From the NCBI GenBank assembly GCA_963830175.1, contig CAWHKV010000007.1, positions 484,088 through 548,087 of the forward strand: a stretch of 64,000 nucleotides of DNA, written 5' to 3'. The stretch comes from JBBRBB01 sp963830175 (GTDB lineage: Bacteria; Bacteroidota; Bacteroidia; Chitinophagales; Chitinophagaceae). The notes under the pieces are model-generated. The model saw only the letters and a list, made by a program, of their open reading frames with translations, did no database searches and was not told the DNA's origin. Positions 8,424-17,669 of this stretch are shown here, in pieces (the first letter of the stretch is position 1; each line of letters opens with the position of its first letter). A program made the translations under genes and the position numbers.

Positions 8424-9368
8424 CTATTTCTTAAGGTTGGTGATCATATCAGCAGTCATCCTGTCCAGGTCATATTCTGGTTTCCATCCCCAGTCTTTCC
8501 TGGCGGCGGTATCATCTATACTTGCGGGCCAGCTATCAGCAATTGCCTGCCTGTAATCCGGCTTATAATTAATTTCAAACCCGGGAATTTCTTTTTTAAT
8601 TGATTGGGCAATTTGAGCCGGGGAAAAACTCATTGCAGAAATATTGTATGAAGTTCTGATGGTAATGTTTGCGGCGGGCGCTTCCATCAATTCTATTGTT
8701 GCCCTGATGGCATCGGGCATATACATCATAGGTAAATAAGTATGCTCGCTTAAGAAACTGGTGTATCTTTTATTTTCAACTGCTCCCTGGTAAATTTCAA
8801 TCGCATAATCAGTAGTGCCGCCACCCGGTTCGGATTTATAACTTATTAGTCCCGGGTAACGCAAACTGCGCACATCTACCTGGTACCTGTTAAAAAAATA
8901 ATTACACCAAAATTCACCTGCAAACTTGCTGATACCATAAACAGTAGTCGGCTCTATAATGGTTTGTTGCGGACTATTGTGTTTCGGAGATGTAGGGCCA
9001 AAGACTGCAATGCTGCTTGGCCAATACACCTTCTTAATATTTTCTTCGCGGGATATATCGAGAACATTTAGCAGGCTTTGCATATTTAAATTCCATGCAA
9101 GCCCGGGGTTTTTTTCACCTGTTGCAGAAAGAATGGCAGCAAGCAGGTATATCTGTGTTATGTTTTGCCTGATGATCTGCACATGCAGCATCTCTTTATT
9201 CATCACATCAAGCGAAACATACGGACCCGTTCCCTTCAACAAATCATTTTCTTCACGCAAATCGCTGGCAACTACATTCGCGTCGCCATATATCTTTCTT
9301 AATGCAAGGGTTAATTCAACACCTATCTGGCCACTTGCACCGATCACCAAAATTTTTTCCTTTGCCAT
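8424..9368 (-). CDS. tdh: L-threonine 3-dehydrogenase, short-chain (GalE-like) type
   Basis: 314 residues, extended SDR fold. The NAD-binding motif is VIGASGQIG (residues 7-15). The catalytic segments are WPSSIAVFGPT and YGISKFAGE, the latter carrying the Tyr-x-x-x-Lys pair. The substrate region RYPGLISYKSEPGGGTTDYA is characteristic of the SDR-type threonine dehydrogenases known from Flavobacterium and Cupriavidus, and separates them from UDP-glucose epimerases. The enzyme oxidises L-threonine to 2-amino-3-oxobutyrate with NAD+, normally followed by 2-amino-3-ketobutyrate CoA ligase (Kbl), which is not in the window. Confidence 0.88.
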   Translation of the reverse strand: MAKEKILVIGASGQIGVELTLALRKIYGDANVVASDLREENDLLKGTGPYVSLDVMNKEMLHVQIIRQNITQIYLLAAILSATGEKNPGLAWNLNMQSLLNVLDISREENIKKVYWPSSIAVFGPTSPKHNSPQQTIIEPTTVYGISKFAGEFWCNYFFNRYQVDVRSLRYPGLISYKSEPGGGTTDYAIEIYQGAVENKRYTSFLSEHTYLPMMYMPDAIRATIELMEAPAANITIRTSYNISAMSFSPAQIAQSIKKEIPGFEINYKPDYRQAIADSWPASIDDTAARKDWGWKPEYDLDRMTADMITNLKK

Positions 9369-9455
9369 ACGTTTTTTTCTGGCTGCAAAATTCAGGAAAA
9401 CTTCTTACAATCGCTACTTAGCAATTGATGTATGATATAAATACAACTTAAATTA

Positions 9456-10781
9456 TTATAATGGAGAACTACATATAGCGGGCAATAACGGATATTTAAT
9501 TTGCCTTTTAAATGCAATTCCATTTGTGCGCATGGTATATAAAGGATCTGATACCAATGTATTATGTAATGCCCTGGCATCATATTCATTAGAACCATCG
9601 CCATCATACCAGGAGGCTATGGAAAATGGTTTAGAGCCATCTTTTGCAAGTTTGTTAATCTGCGTCATCATATTATTGGTGAGGCATTCTGAGTAAGTTA
9701 CCTGCCCTATTTCATTACTTATAATCCTGGCTGAGCATGTTGTACTATAAAATTTTAAAACCCTGCTAAGTACGCCAGAGCTGGTATCGTTCTGGCTTAT
9801 ACCCCACCGAATCCAGGGAGATCCGCCATTCTTTGTTTCGTCCCAACCGCGTGTGCTAACTGGTTCGTACCAATGAAAGTTTACATAATCAATACCTACT
9901 TCATTATACTTCTGAAGAAAATAGTTTGTCATTCCGGCCTGTTCTAAAACATAACCTTCGCCGGTAGGTTGCACATCCTCAGGCCTTCCATCTTTATAAA
10001 GTCCATAATAAAGGGTTGGGGGCATGCTATTTTTAGCAAATGACTTGGCCAATCCATTTAATTTCATAGTGTTCTTAAGCCAGTCCCAGGTAACAAACGT
10101 GGTTTGCCTTGCAGTAATTCCTCCGTTAGCAACCTTAATGCCTTTAGCGTGGCTAAGCGTAGTTACGGTTTGTAACATGGCAATATATTTATCCCAATCA
10201 GAGGTTTTATCTATTATATAATAAAGCTTATTTACTTCTTCATTTTCTACCACAATAACAGCTGGTGGCGTTCTGCCATTTGAGGTTAAACTATCTATAA
10301 GTGAATTTATAAATTTATAATACCCACTATTGGTGTTAGCGGCATTGGGTGCAAAGGCTACCGGGGTACCTAGCTGGTCTTTCCAAAGCACATTCAGCAA
10401 TAATTTAAAACCATTATTGGCGTATTGGTCATAACAAAATAAAAAACCTTTTTGCTTTTCCGCATCATCCCAATCGGATTTAGATACACCTGTGCGTATA
10501 TAACTGACTCCATAATCCTTGGCAAGAACGATCTTGTCTGATGGTGAAAGAATGTATTGCGGGCTTTTAGAAATGTGCTCGTCGGTGTCAGGAGTGCTTT
10601 TATTTATAATAACTCCCCACCGGTTATTTTTGGGAAGGCCAAACCTACCAAAATCATTGGTTTCGTAAGTGGTATTTGCATCATCGGGAAAAATTCCAGG
10701 AGATTCGGTCATTTCTTTCTGACAACCTGTACCAAATACAATAGTTAACATTAAAGCACATAAGAATATGGGATACTTCAT
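9456..10781 (-). CDS. Lipoprotein with glycoside hydrolase (clan GH-A-like) TIM barrel
   Basis: 441 residues from the ATG complementary to 10779-10781; a start 21 nt further out would put extra residues before the signal peptide. The signal sequence ends in the lipobox TIVFGTGC, so the protein should be lipid-anchored. The body resembles a glycosidase barrel: RWGVIINKSTP, ISYIRTGVSKSDW-like strands, and two likely catalytic glutamates in VVENEEVNK (acid/base, after strand 4) and ISNEIGQ (nucleophile, after strand 7). NFHWYEP fits the intervening strand. The exact GH family and substrate cannot be told. No SusC/SusD pair is adjacent, so it is not part of a classical utilisation locus in this window. 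Confidence 0.65.
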   Translation of the reverse strand: MKYPIFLCALMLTIVFGTGCQKEMTESPGIFPDDANTTYETNDFGRFGLPKNNRWGVIINKSTPDTDEHISKSPQYILSPSDKIVLAKDYGVSYIRTGVSKSDWDDAEKQKGFLFCYDQYANNGFKLLLNVLWKDQLGTPVAFAPNAANTNSGYYKFINSLIDSLTSNGRTPPAVIVVENEEVNKLYYIIDKTSDWDKYIAMLQTVTTLSHAKGIKVANGGITARQTTFVTWDWLKNTMKLNGLAKSFAKNSMPPTLYYGLYKDGRPEDVQPTGEGYVLEQAGMTNYFLQKYNEVGIDYVNFHWYEPVSTRGWDETKNGGSPWIRWGISQNDTSSGVLSRVLKFYSTTCSARIISNEIGQVTYSECLTNNMMTQINKLAKDGSKPFSIASWYDGDGSNEYDARALHNTLVSDPLYTMRTNGIAFKRQIKYPLLPAICSSPL

Positions 10782-11169
10782 ACTGCTGAAATAGGCTTGC
10801 ACACACCATCTTAATTACAAAGAATGGCTTTACTCACACTTTTTTTAAGAGATAAATAAAATTTGAAAACCTGCCTTTGAATAAATGGAAAACGCTTTCT
10901 ACACGGGATAAATAATTCTTCTAAGCTTTAGATCCTGTCTTAAACAGGCTGCGAAGATAGGGTTACAGGTATTAAGAAATTATTAAAAAAAACTTAATAA
11001 ACATAACTAAAAGCAATTACAGGTTTTAAAAAAGCAATCATCTTTTCCATCATTTTTTATTAATTAGAATCTAAAAAAATACTTGTGATTTTAATTTTGG
11101 TATGTGGTGTGTCAGGTTTCGAAAATTACCTGAAACCCTTTTAGTAAGTTCGCGTTTCAATTAAAAATA
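10782..11169. other. Intergenic region between divergent GH lipoprotein and kdsA genes
   Basis: AT-rich, with no coding potential. It holds a CCTGT-CTTAA-ACAGG hairpin at 10934-10948, within the leader or promoter region of the lipoprotein gene. In the kdsA leader there are two mutually exclusive stems: CAGGT (11113-11117) with ACCTG (11128-11132), or GGTTTC (11115-11120) with GAAACC (11132-11137). A TAATTTTG box near 11092-11099 fits the Bacteroidota -7 element for kdsA but lacks a well-placed TTG. Confidence 0.45.
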
Positions 11170-11994
11170 ATGGTTACAGATTATTTAAATGCTTTATTTG
11201 CTTCGCAGCAATATGATAAGGCTAATTTTTTTCTTATTGCAGGACCATGCGTGGTGGAAAGTGAAGAATTGGTTTTTGAGGTTGCTGAAAAACTCACCGG
11301 AATAACGCAAAGTTTATCAATACCATTTGTTTTTAAAGCGAGTTACAGAAAGGCAAACCGAACCAGTGCAAATTCTTTTACCGGAATAGGAGATGAAATA
11401 GCATTAAAACTGCTTAATAAAGTAGGCAAACATTTTAAGGTACCCGTAACCACTGATATACATACCGCTGAGGAAGCGGAACTGGCAGCCAAATATGTTG
11501 ATATTTTACAAATACCTGCGTTCTTGTGCAGGCAAACCGATCTTTTGATTGCAGCTGCAAAAACCGCGAAAATTGTTAACGTAAAAAAAGGTCAGTTTGT
11601 TAGCGGAGAGGCAATGAAGTTTGCTGTTGAAAAAATAAGAAAAGAAGAAAATAAACAGGTGCTTTTAACTGAACGAGGTAATACATTTGGCTACCAGGAT
11701 TTGGTAGTCGACTATCGAAATATTCCAATTATGAAGGCGCACAATGTGCCCGTAATAATGGATTGTACACACAGCCTGCAACAGCCCAACCAACCCGGTG
11801 GCATTACAGGAGGAAACCCGACACTAATTTCAACGATAGCAAAAGCTGCTATTGCCACTGGTGCTGATGGTTTATTTATTGAAACGCACCCCAACCCATC
11901 GGTGGCAAAAAGCGATGGCGCCAACATGCTGCCCATGCACTTAATTGAAGATTTGCTTAAGCAATTAATTAAAATAAGAAAGGCGATTATTTAG
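11170..11994 (+). CDS. kdsA: 3-deoxy-8-phosphooctulonate synthase (KDO-8-phosphate synthase)
   Basis: 274 residues, typical of KdsA. The signature is FFLIAGPCVVESEE at the start of the barrel, then FKASYRKANRTSANSFTG binding PEP and arabinose-5-phosphate. Other conserved parts are PVTTDIHTAEEA, LQIPAFLCRQTDLL, VNVKKGQF, LTERGNTFGY, MDCTHSLQQPN and FIETHPNPS. It condenses D-arabinose-5-phosphate with phosphoenolpyruvate to make KDO-8-P, the inner-core sugar of lipopolysaccharide. The cysteine in GPC and the DCTH segment resemble metal-dependent forms, but I did not assign the metal class. It overlaps the end of the converging AraC gene by 8 bp. Confidence 0.96.
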   Translation: MVTDYLNALFASQQYDKANFFLIAGPCVVESEELVFEVAEKLTGITQSLSIPFVFKASYRKANRTSANSFTGIGDEIALKLLNKVGKHFKVPVTTDIHTAEEAELAAKYVDILQIPAFLCRQTDLLIAAAKTAKIVNVKKGQFVSGEAMKFAVEKIRKEENKQVLLTERGNTFGYQDLVVDYRNIPIMKAHNVPVIMDCTHSLQQPNQPGGITGGNPTLISTIAKAAIATGADGLFIETHPNPSVAKSDGANMLPMHLIEDLLKQLIKIRKAII

Positions 11995-13030
11995 CCATGG
12001 AAAGGTTTTCCGGCTGGTCTTCATGCTCGTACCTGGTAAACTGGTTGGCATTCATCAATTCGCGGGGTAACACACCAAATTCTTTTTTAAAACTGGCTGC
12101 GAAATGCCCAAGGTTACTGTAACCCACCATCATTCCAACCTCTTTAATAGCGTATTTACTTTGTAATATTAATGACCTTGCATGCATCATGCGATGCTTT
12201 TGATAATACTCATAAATGGGAAGGCCGTATAATGATTTAAAATCGTTCTTAAACTTTGTAGGACTCATTGCACAGATCTTAGAAAGCATTTCAATTGTAG
12301 GCGGAGTAACAGAAAAATCTTTTAGTAATAACATCTCAGCCTTAACTAACCTGCTTATTTCTCCATCTTTTAGCTGTATGGTTTTTTTATTCTGATGATC
12401 GATGGTAATGAATTTTATAAGGAATTTTTCCAGTATAAGCATTATTCTGTTGTACACAAAAGCCTGCTTTAATGGATGCGCATTTAAATCACTGGTCAAT
12501 TCATTTATAATAGCCCTGTAATCTGCATCAACCTGTGCTACAAACGATTTTTTAATATAGAACGAAAAGAAAATGGTCATGAATTTCTCTGCACAGTCTA
12601 TACCTAACGTCTCCATTAAAAATTGCTTATCAAAAACAATATTTACTGCCCTTGTTTTTGTGTCAGCTGGTAAAAAATAACTGGTGTTTACCATGGAAGT
12701 TGTAAGGTGCACCATGCTCCTTGCAAGGTCTACTGCCCCGCTGGTATCTTCATTGGGTTTTGTGGATGTTGATTTTATTGCGGTATCGTGAACGCGTAAA
12801 ATAAAAAATTCAAAATTCGGCAGGGCCTTTCTTTCATAAAAAAGATCTTCAGTAAAAGCACTTTCTGTAATTAAGACAGAAATACCCGATTCAAAATCTG
12901 TGGTATACATAAACCCACTGCTTTTGGCAGAGGTTAGGTCCATATAATTACCATCTGTTTTTAATCCAAGCTGCCTGGAAAAAGTATGAAGTAAATGTGT
13001 AAAGCTGTATTCTCTGTGATTGATCTGCAA
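11987..13030 (-). CDS. AraC-family transcriptional regulator (first of a tandem pair)
   Basis: 347 residues. About 230 N-terminal residues have no recognisable ligand domain. They are followed by an AraC-type double helix-turn-helix: TIEMLSKICAMSPTKFKNDF as the first HTH, then GLPIYEYYQKHRMMHA, then AIKEVGMMVGYSNLGHFAASF with KEFGVLP as the second. It is a DNA-binding activator or repressor whose inducer is unknown. The neighbouring gene at 13052-13999, 21 nt upstream on the same strand, has the same layout and clear similarity, so the two look like an old tandem duplication and probably share a transcript. Confidence 0.85.
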   Translation of the reverse strand: MQINHREYSFTHLLHTFSRQLGLKTDGNYMDLTSAKSSGFMYTTDFESGISVLITESAFTEDLFYERKALPNFEFFILRVHDTAIKSTSTKPNEDTSGAVDLARSMVHLTTSMVNTSYFLPADTKTRAVNIVFDKQFLMETLGIDCAEKFMTIFFSFYIKKSFVAQVDADYRAIINELTSDLNAHPLKQAFVYNRIMLILEKFLIKFITIDHQNKKTIQLKDGEISRLVKAEMLLLKDFSVTPPTIEMLSKICAMSPTKFKNDFKSLYGLPIYEYYQKHRMMHARSLILQSKYAIKEVGMMVGYSNLGHFAASFKKEFGVLPRELMNANQFTRYEHEDQPENLSMAK

Positions 13031-13051
13031 GGGATAACTTTTTAAATGAAT

Positions 13052-13999
13052 CTACATTGCTGCAATTTCTTCAGGTAACTGGTCAAAAGTTTTTTGAAAG
13101 GCTTTTACAAAATCTTTGAGATTAACATACCCTAATTCTCTTGCCGTTTCCCTTACCGAATATCTTCTGGAAAGCATCATTGCTTTTGCCTTTTGCATTC
13201 TGTGCTTTTGAAAATACTGATAAATGGGCAACCCATACACTTCTTTAAACAACGACTTTAGTTTAGTTGTACTAAGTGCAGAGATCTTTGCAAGCTGGGC
13301 TATTGTAGGTGGTGCAAAAGAAGAATCTTTTATAAGAAGCCCCTCAACCATTTTTAGTCTTTCTAATTCTTCGGCAGAAGCTTTTACGTATAGATTTTTT
13401 TCGCTGAATTTTCTAAAAAACCGGGAAAAAAATCTTTCGAGAATAAGCATTGTTCTGTTCTGTACTACAAGGTTGGCGAACTCAGGTTCGGGGTTTGACC
13501 CCAACATTTCATTTACCAGTCTTTTGTATTCTGAATCGAGAAATTCGTAATGATAGGTTGATTCTTTATGAAAAATGCTTTTCTTAAAAAAATCGCACGT
13601 TCCTTCCTTAGAAAAGTATGTTTCTAACCAATCTCTTTCTAAAAAAATATTAATGATTTTACTTCTTTTGTTGGCAGTTGCCATATAAAATGCCTCTTGC
13701 TTTATCTGCCCGAAAAAAACCGAAGGCCTTGTTGAATCTGCTTCCTGCGAAATACCATCTATCCTGAAAAAGAAAGATTCTTTACCTGCATTTTTACGGT
13801 GTAACAACACATCCTGACGGGGCACATAATCCATGTAAATAACCTGTAGATCGTTAGGTAATTTAATGTAGCAAATGTTGCCATTCTCATTTTCCTTATC
13901 AAGTCCTGAAAAATTGTTTGAAACGGTTAAGTTTAATTCCCTGCTGAGTTGCCTGCATAGGTCAGACACATTATTGTAGCTGTAATTAATTTTAAGCAA
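13052..13999 (-). CDS. AraC-family transcriptional regulator (second of a tandem pair)
   Basis: 315 residues with the same organisation as its neighbour. A roughly 215-residue N-terminal part includes VQNRTMLILERFFSRFF, matching VYNRIMLILEKFL in the paralogue. The AraC DNA-binding domain follows: TIAQLAKISALSTTKLKSLF, GLPIYQYFQKHRMQKA and SVRETARELGYVNLKDFVKAF. The two proteins differ over most positions, so the duplication is not recent. Being upstream, it would be transcribed first. A small PspC-domain gene lies just upstream on the same strand (12 nt gap). The effector and targets are unknown. Confidence 0.85.
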   Translation of the reverse strand: MLKINYSYNNVSDLCRQLSRELNLTVSNNFSGLDKENENGNICYIKLPNDLQVIYMDYVPRQDVLLHRKNAGKESFFFRIDGISQEADSTRPSVFFGQIKQEAFYMATANKRSKIINIFLERDWLETYFSKEGTCDFFKKSIFHKESTYHYEFLDSEYKRLVNEMLGSNPEPEFANLVVQNRTMLILERFFSRFFRKFSEKNLYVKASAEELERLKMVEGLLIKDSSFAPPTIAQLAKISALSTTKLKSLFKEVYGLPIYQYFQKHRMQKAKAMMLSRRYSVRETARELGYVNLKDFVKAFQKTFDQLPEEIAAM

Positions 14000-14010
14000 G
14001 GGAAAGAATT

Positions 14011-14232
14011 TTATAAATACCTTAAAGGATTACGTTTAGCTGAAAGTATGTATTTTTTTATATTCAGCCAAAAAGCCATTATCATGTAAATTATAAGTGG
14101 TGACCCCATGGTTAAAAAAGAAATATAAATAAACCACATTCTAATGCGGCTGGTAGAAATTCCAAGCTTTTCTCCAAGAGAAGAGCAAACTCCAAAAACC
14201 GACCATTCAATTTGATGTTTAAGCTTATTCAT
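14011..14232 (-). CDS. PspC-domain small membrane protein
   Basis: 73 residues. The sequence VFGVCSSLGEKLGISTSRIRMWFI matches the PspC core (GVC.GLA...G....RI...F), followed by one hydrophobic segment, FLTMGSPLIIYMIMAFWL. PspC proteins sit in the inner membrane and in enterobacteria take part in the phage-shock envelope stress response; many Bacteroidota carry short stand-alone versions. It is 12 nt upstream of the AraC pair on the same strand, so co-transcription is possible. No PspA or PspB is seen nearby. Confidence 0.8.
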   Translation of the reverse strand: MNKLKHQIEWSVFGVCSSLGEKLGISTSRIRMWFIYISFLTMGSPLIIYMIMAFWLNIKKYILSAKRNPLRYL

Positions 14233-14427
14233 TACATTAAAATTAAAATTATTATTAAAAATCTAAATAATCATAGTAAATGTTTTGCCGTAAATTCGTA
14301 CCTTTTTTATAATGGCGTTCTGCATAAAATCTGGAATAATGGTTTCTTTAACCGCGGGGTTTTATTTGCACTGACCTGTATAAACGATAATTACTGCTTT
14401 TACCACATAAAAAAATTTAAATAGTTT

Positions 14428-16696
14428 ATGGCCTTTGATATAGAAATGATAAGAAGAGTGTACAATGAAATGCCAGCCAAAATTTCTGCAGCACGTAAAT
14501 TACTTGACCGTCCCTTAACATTGGCTGAGAAAATATTATTTTCTCACCTGCATTTAAATCAACAACTCGTAAATTTTGAACGGGCTAAAACCTATGTCGA
14601 CTTTGCCCCAGACCGCGTGGCTATGCAGGATGCAACTGCGCAAATGGCATTACTCCAGTTTATGCAGGCGGGCAGGCCAAACAGTAGCTGTACCTTCCAC
14701 CGTTCACTGCGACCATCTAATACAGGCTAAAACAGGCGCTAAAGAAGACCTTTCTACTGCCTTAACTGTAAATAAAGAGGTGTATGATTTTTTAGCCTCC
14801 GTATCAAATAAATATGGAATTGGATTCTGGAACCCCGGTGCCGGTATTATTCACCAGGTGGTTTTAGAAAATTATGCTTTCCCCGGTGGTATGATGATCG
14901 GTACAGACAGCCATACACCAAATGCCGGAGGCCTTGGTATGGTAGCCATAGGAGTTGGCGGGGCAGATGCCTGCGATGTTATGGCCGGTTTACCTTGGGA
15001 GCTTAAATGGCCTAAGCTGATCGGTATTAAGTTAACCGGTAAAATGAGCGGCTGGACCAGTGCAAAAGATATTATTTTATGGGTTGCCGGTCAATTAACC
15101 GTAAAAGGCGGAACCGGGGCTATTGTTGAATATATTGGTGAAGGTGCTGATAATTTAAGCGCTACTGGCAAAGCAACCATTTGTAACATGGGTGCAGAAA
15201 TCGGCGCAACCTGCTCCCTGTTTGGATATGATGATAAAATGCACGCATATCTAAAAGCAACAGAAAGAGCGGATGTTGCTGAATTGGCACAAAATATTAA
15301 AGAGCACCTGAGGCCTGATGACGATGTTTTCAACAATCCCTCTAAATATTACGACCATGTGCTTGAACTTGACCTTAATACTTTAGAACCATACATAAAC
15401 GGACCTTATACACCAGACCACGCCACACCTGTTTCGCAAATGAAAGAAGCCGTGAAAAAGAATGGTTGGCCTGCAAAATTGGAAGTGGCATTAATAGGCA
15501 GTTGTACCAATTCAAGTTACGAAGACATAAGCCGTTCTGCCTCCATTGTAAGAGATGCTGTTAGCAAAGGTTTAAAAACAAACAGTGAGTTTACCATTAC
15601 CCCGGGATCAGAACTTGTACGTTACACTATACAACGCGATGGGTTTATAGATGAATTTAAAAATGTGGGAGGCGTTGTTCTTGCCAATGCCTGTGGGCCC
15701 TGTATAGGACAGTGGGCACGGCACATAGATGACCCTGAAAGAAAAAATACGATCATTACTTCCTTCAATAGAAATTTTGCTAAACGCAATGATGGGTTAT
15801 CGAGTACACACGCTTTTGTTGCCTCACCTGAAGTAGTAACTGCAATGGCAATTGCGGGCACCATAGCCTTTAATCCATTAAAAGACACTTTAAAAAACGA
15901 TAAGGGTGAAGATGTTTTACTGGCAGAACCCACCGGTTTTGAATTGCCTCCTAAAGGATTTTCAGTAGAAGATGCAGGATTCCAGGAACCTGCAGAAGAT
16001 GGAAGCGGAATTGAAGTTTTAGTTTCACCCACTTCTCAAAGACTGCAGTTGTTAGAACCATTTGCAGCATGGGAAAAAACTGACATTAAAGGGTTAAGGC
16101 TTTTAATAAAAGCAAAAGGTAAGTGTACCACAGATCATATATCTATGGCTGGACCATGGCTAAAGTATCGCGGACACCTTGATAATATTTCAAACAATCT
16201 TTTAATTGGCGCAGTAAATTATTTTAACGAAAAAACTGACAATGTAAAAAGCCAGTTAACCGGCGACTATGGCTCAGTACCTTCTACCCAAAGATTGTAT
16301 AAAGCTGCGGGCATCGGTACTATTGTGGTTGGTGATGAGAATTATGGCGAAGGCAGCAGCCGTGAGCATGCCGCTATGGAGCCGCGACACCTTGGGGTGC
16401 GCGCCATTCTTGTAAAAAGCTTTGCACGTATACATGAAACCAATCTAAAAAAGCAGGGAATGCTTGCCTTAACATTCGCAAATAAAGAAGATTACGATAA
16501 GGTTCAGGAAGATGATACTATTGATATCAATGGCCTTACAGAATTTGAACCGGGTAAACCACTAACGGTAGTGCTAAATCATGAAGATGGTACAAAGGAT
16601 GAGGTTATTGTAAACCACACTTATAACGAACCGCAAATAGAATGGTTTAAAGCCGGTGGTGCCTTAAACATTATCCGCCGAAAATTTAATGTGTAG
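14428..16696 (+). CDS. acnA: Aconitate hydratase, one apparent frameshift
   Basis: TCA-cycle enzyme converting citrate to isocitrate. Reading from ATG 14428 fails after QAGRP; removing one A from the AAA run at 14679-14681 restores ...GRPTVAVPSTVHCDHLIQA... and a 755-residue protein. That is the length of the mitochondrial-type aconitase common in Bacteroidota. The cluster-binding cysteines are in VHCDHL, LIGSCTNSSYEDISR and ANACGPCIGQW. GTDSHTPNAGG, GDENYGEGSSREHAA and the C-terminal swivel domain are intact. Without the correction the N-terminal 84 residues would be lost, including part of the active-site cleft, so an error is more likely than a real mutation. The stop overlaps the converging gene by 11 bp. 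Confidence 0.93.
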
Positions 16697-17645
16697 CATT
16701 AACGCTCGCCCCGTTGATCATAGGTTTTTCCTGGTTAGTATTTACAGATGCCAGGTATAGCTGTTCAAGTAATTTCATCAGGTCTTTAATGTTTATGGGT
16801 TTACTTACATATTCATTCATACCTGCAGCAATACATTTTTCCCGGTCTCCTTCAAGTGCGCTGGCTGTCATTGCTATGATGTAGGGCTGAACTTCCAGGC
16901 AAAGCCTGATCATTTTAGTGGCTTCCAAACCATCCATTTCGGGCATTAGCACATCCATTAAAATAAGGTCGTAATGCTTTTCGCTTACAATCTCAAGGCA
17001 CTCCTGCCCGTTCATTACAAAATCTGCCTCATAACCCAATTTTTTAAGAATGGTAAGAGCGAGGTGACGGTTTATTGAATCGTCTTCGGCTATAAGTATG
17101 CTTAAAGGAAAGTGCTGGGCAAACTCTTTTGATAATTTTTTTGCTTCTGATTGAGGTGCCGGTTGGGCCTGGGTTTGTGGTTGAGTTCTTTCAGTAGAAT
17201 TTTCAGACATTGCTTTTTCGGAATTAGAAATATTAGAATGAGAAAGTAGAGTTTCGCCGGAGGTCTGAATTACAGCGATCCACTCCTTCTGTTCGGTGGT
17301 TAATTTTGTTTCGTTAAGCAGGCTTACCATTCCAAATATGCCATTCATTGATGTGCGAATTTCCCTGCTTACATTTATTTCAAACTCATCCTTTGACCGT
17401 GTACTCCTCACAGCCTCTTCCAATGCTGCTGTTTTTGCAATAACTGCATGGTCGTACAATTCTTTATACTCTTCAGCTTTAGCCACCAGCATTCTTCCTC
17501 TTTTTCTAAGCTTTTTTATTCTAAGCTGATAAAAAGACATTATGCTTAATGCAACAGCAAGCCCTATTGTTAGGTTTATCCATCCTTGCTGCCAAAGGGC
17601 TGAAAAGTATAAGTTCTCAGAACAAATAATTAATAGGTTTACCAT
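16686..17645 (-). CDS. Membrane-anchored response regulator derived from a hybrid histidine kinase; phospho-acceptor His replaced and ATPase domain absent
   Basis: 319 residues: one membrane segment (about 22-40), a coiled-coil linker (45-85), a HisKA-like segment, a Gln/Pro-rich linker (150-170), then a full receiver domain. In the kinase segment the usual H-E-I-R is R-E-I-R (VSREIRTSMNGIFGM, Arg94), so the phospho-acceptor is gone. The HATPase domain that should follow is missing: the text passes from GETLLSHSN straight to the linker. The receiver is complete: EDD (187-189), phospho-acceptor Asp231 in LMDVLMPEMDG, Thr260, and Lys282 in SKPI. It cannot autophosphorylate, so it probably docks on another kinase or accepts phosphate from one. 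The gene 24 nt upstream encodes a membrane protein and is probably co-transcribed. Confidence 0.82.
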   Translation of the reverse strand: MVNLLIICSENLYFSALWQQGWINLTIGLAVALSIMSFYQLRIKKLRKRGRMLVAKAEEYKELYDHAVIAKTAALEEAVRSTRSKDEFEINVSREIRTSMNGIFGMVSLLNETKLTTEQKEWIAVIQTSGETLLSHSNISNSEKAMSENSTERTQPQTQAQPAPQSEAKKLSKEFAQHFPLSILIAEDDSINRHLALTILKKLGYEADFVMNGQECLEIVSEKHYDLILMDVLMPEMDGLEATKMIRLCLEVQPYIIAMTASALEGDREKCIAAGMNEYVSKPINIKDLMKLLEQLYLASVNTNQEKPMINGASVNATH

Positions 17646-17669
17646 GGAAGATATTTTGTCTTATTAATT

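Noticed and set aside
14212..14424. Forward frame of 70 residues between pspC and acn
   Set aside because: It begins inside pspC on the opposite strand, is very rich in N, K, I and aromatic residues from AT-rich DNA, and has no recognisable motif.
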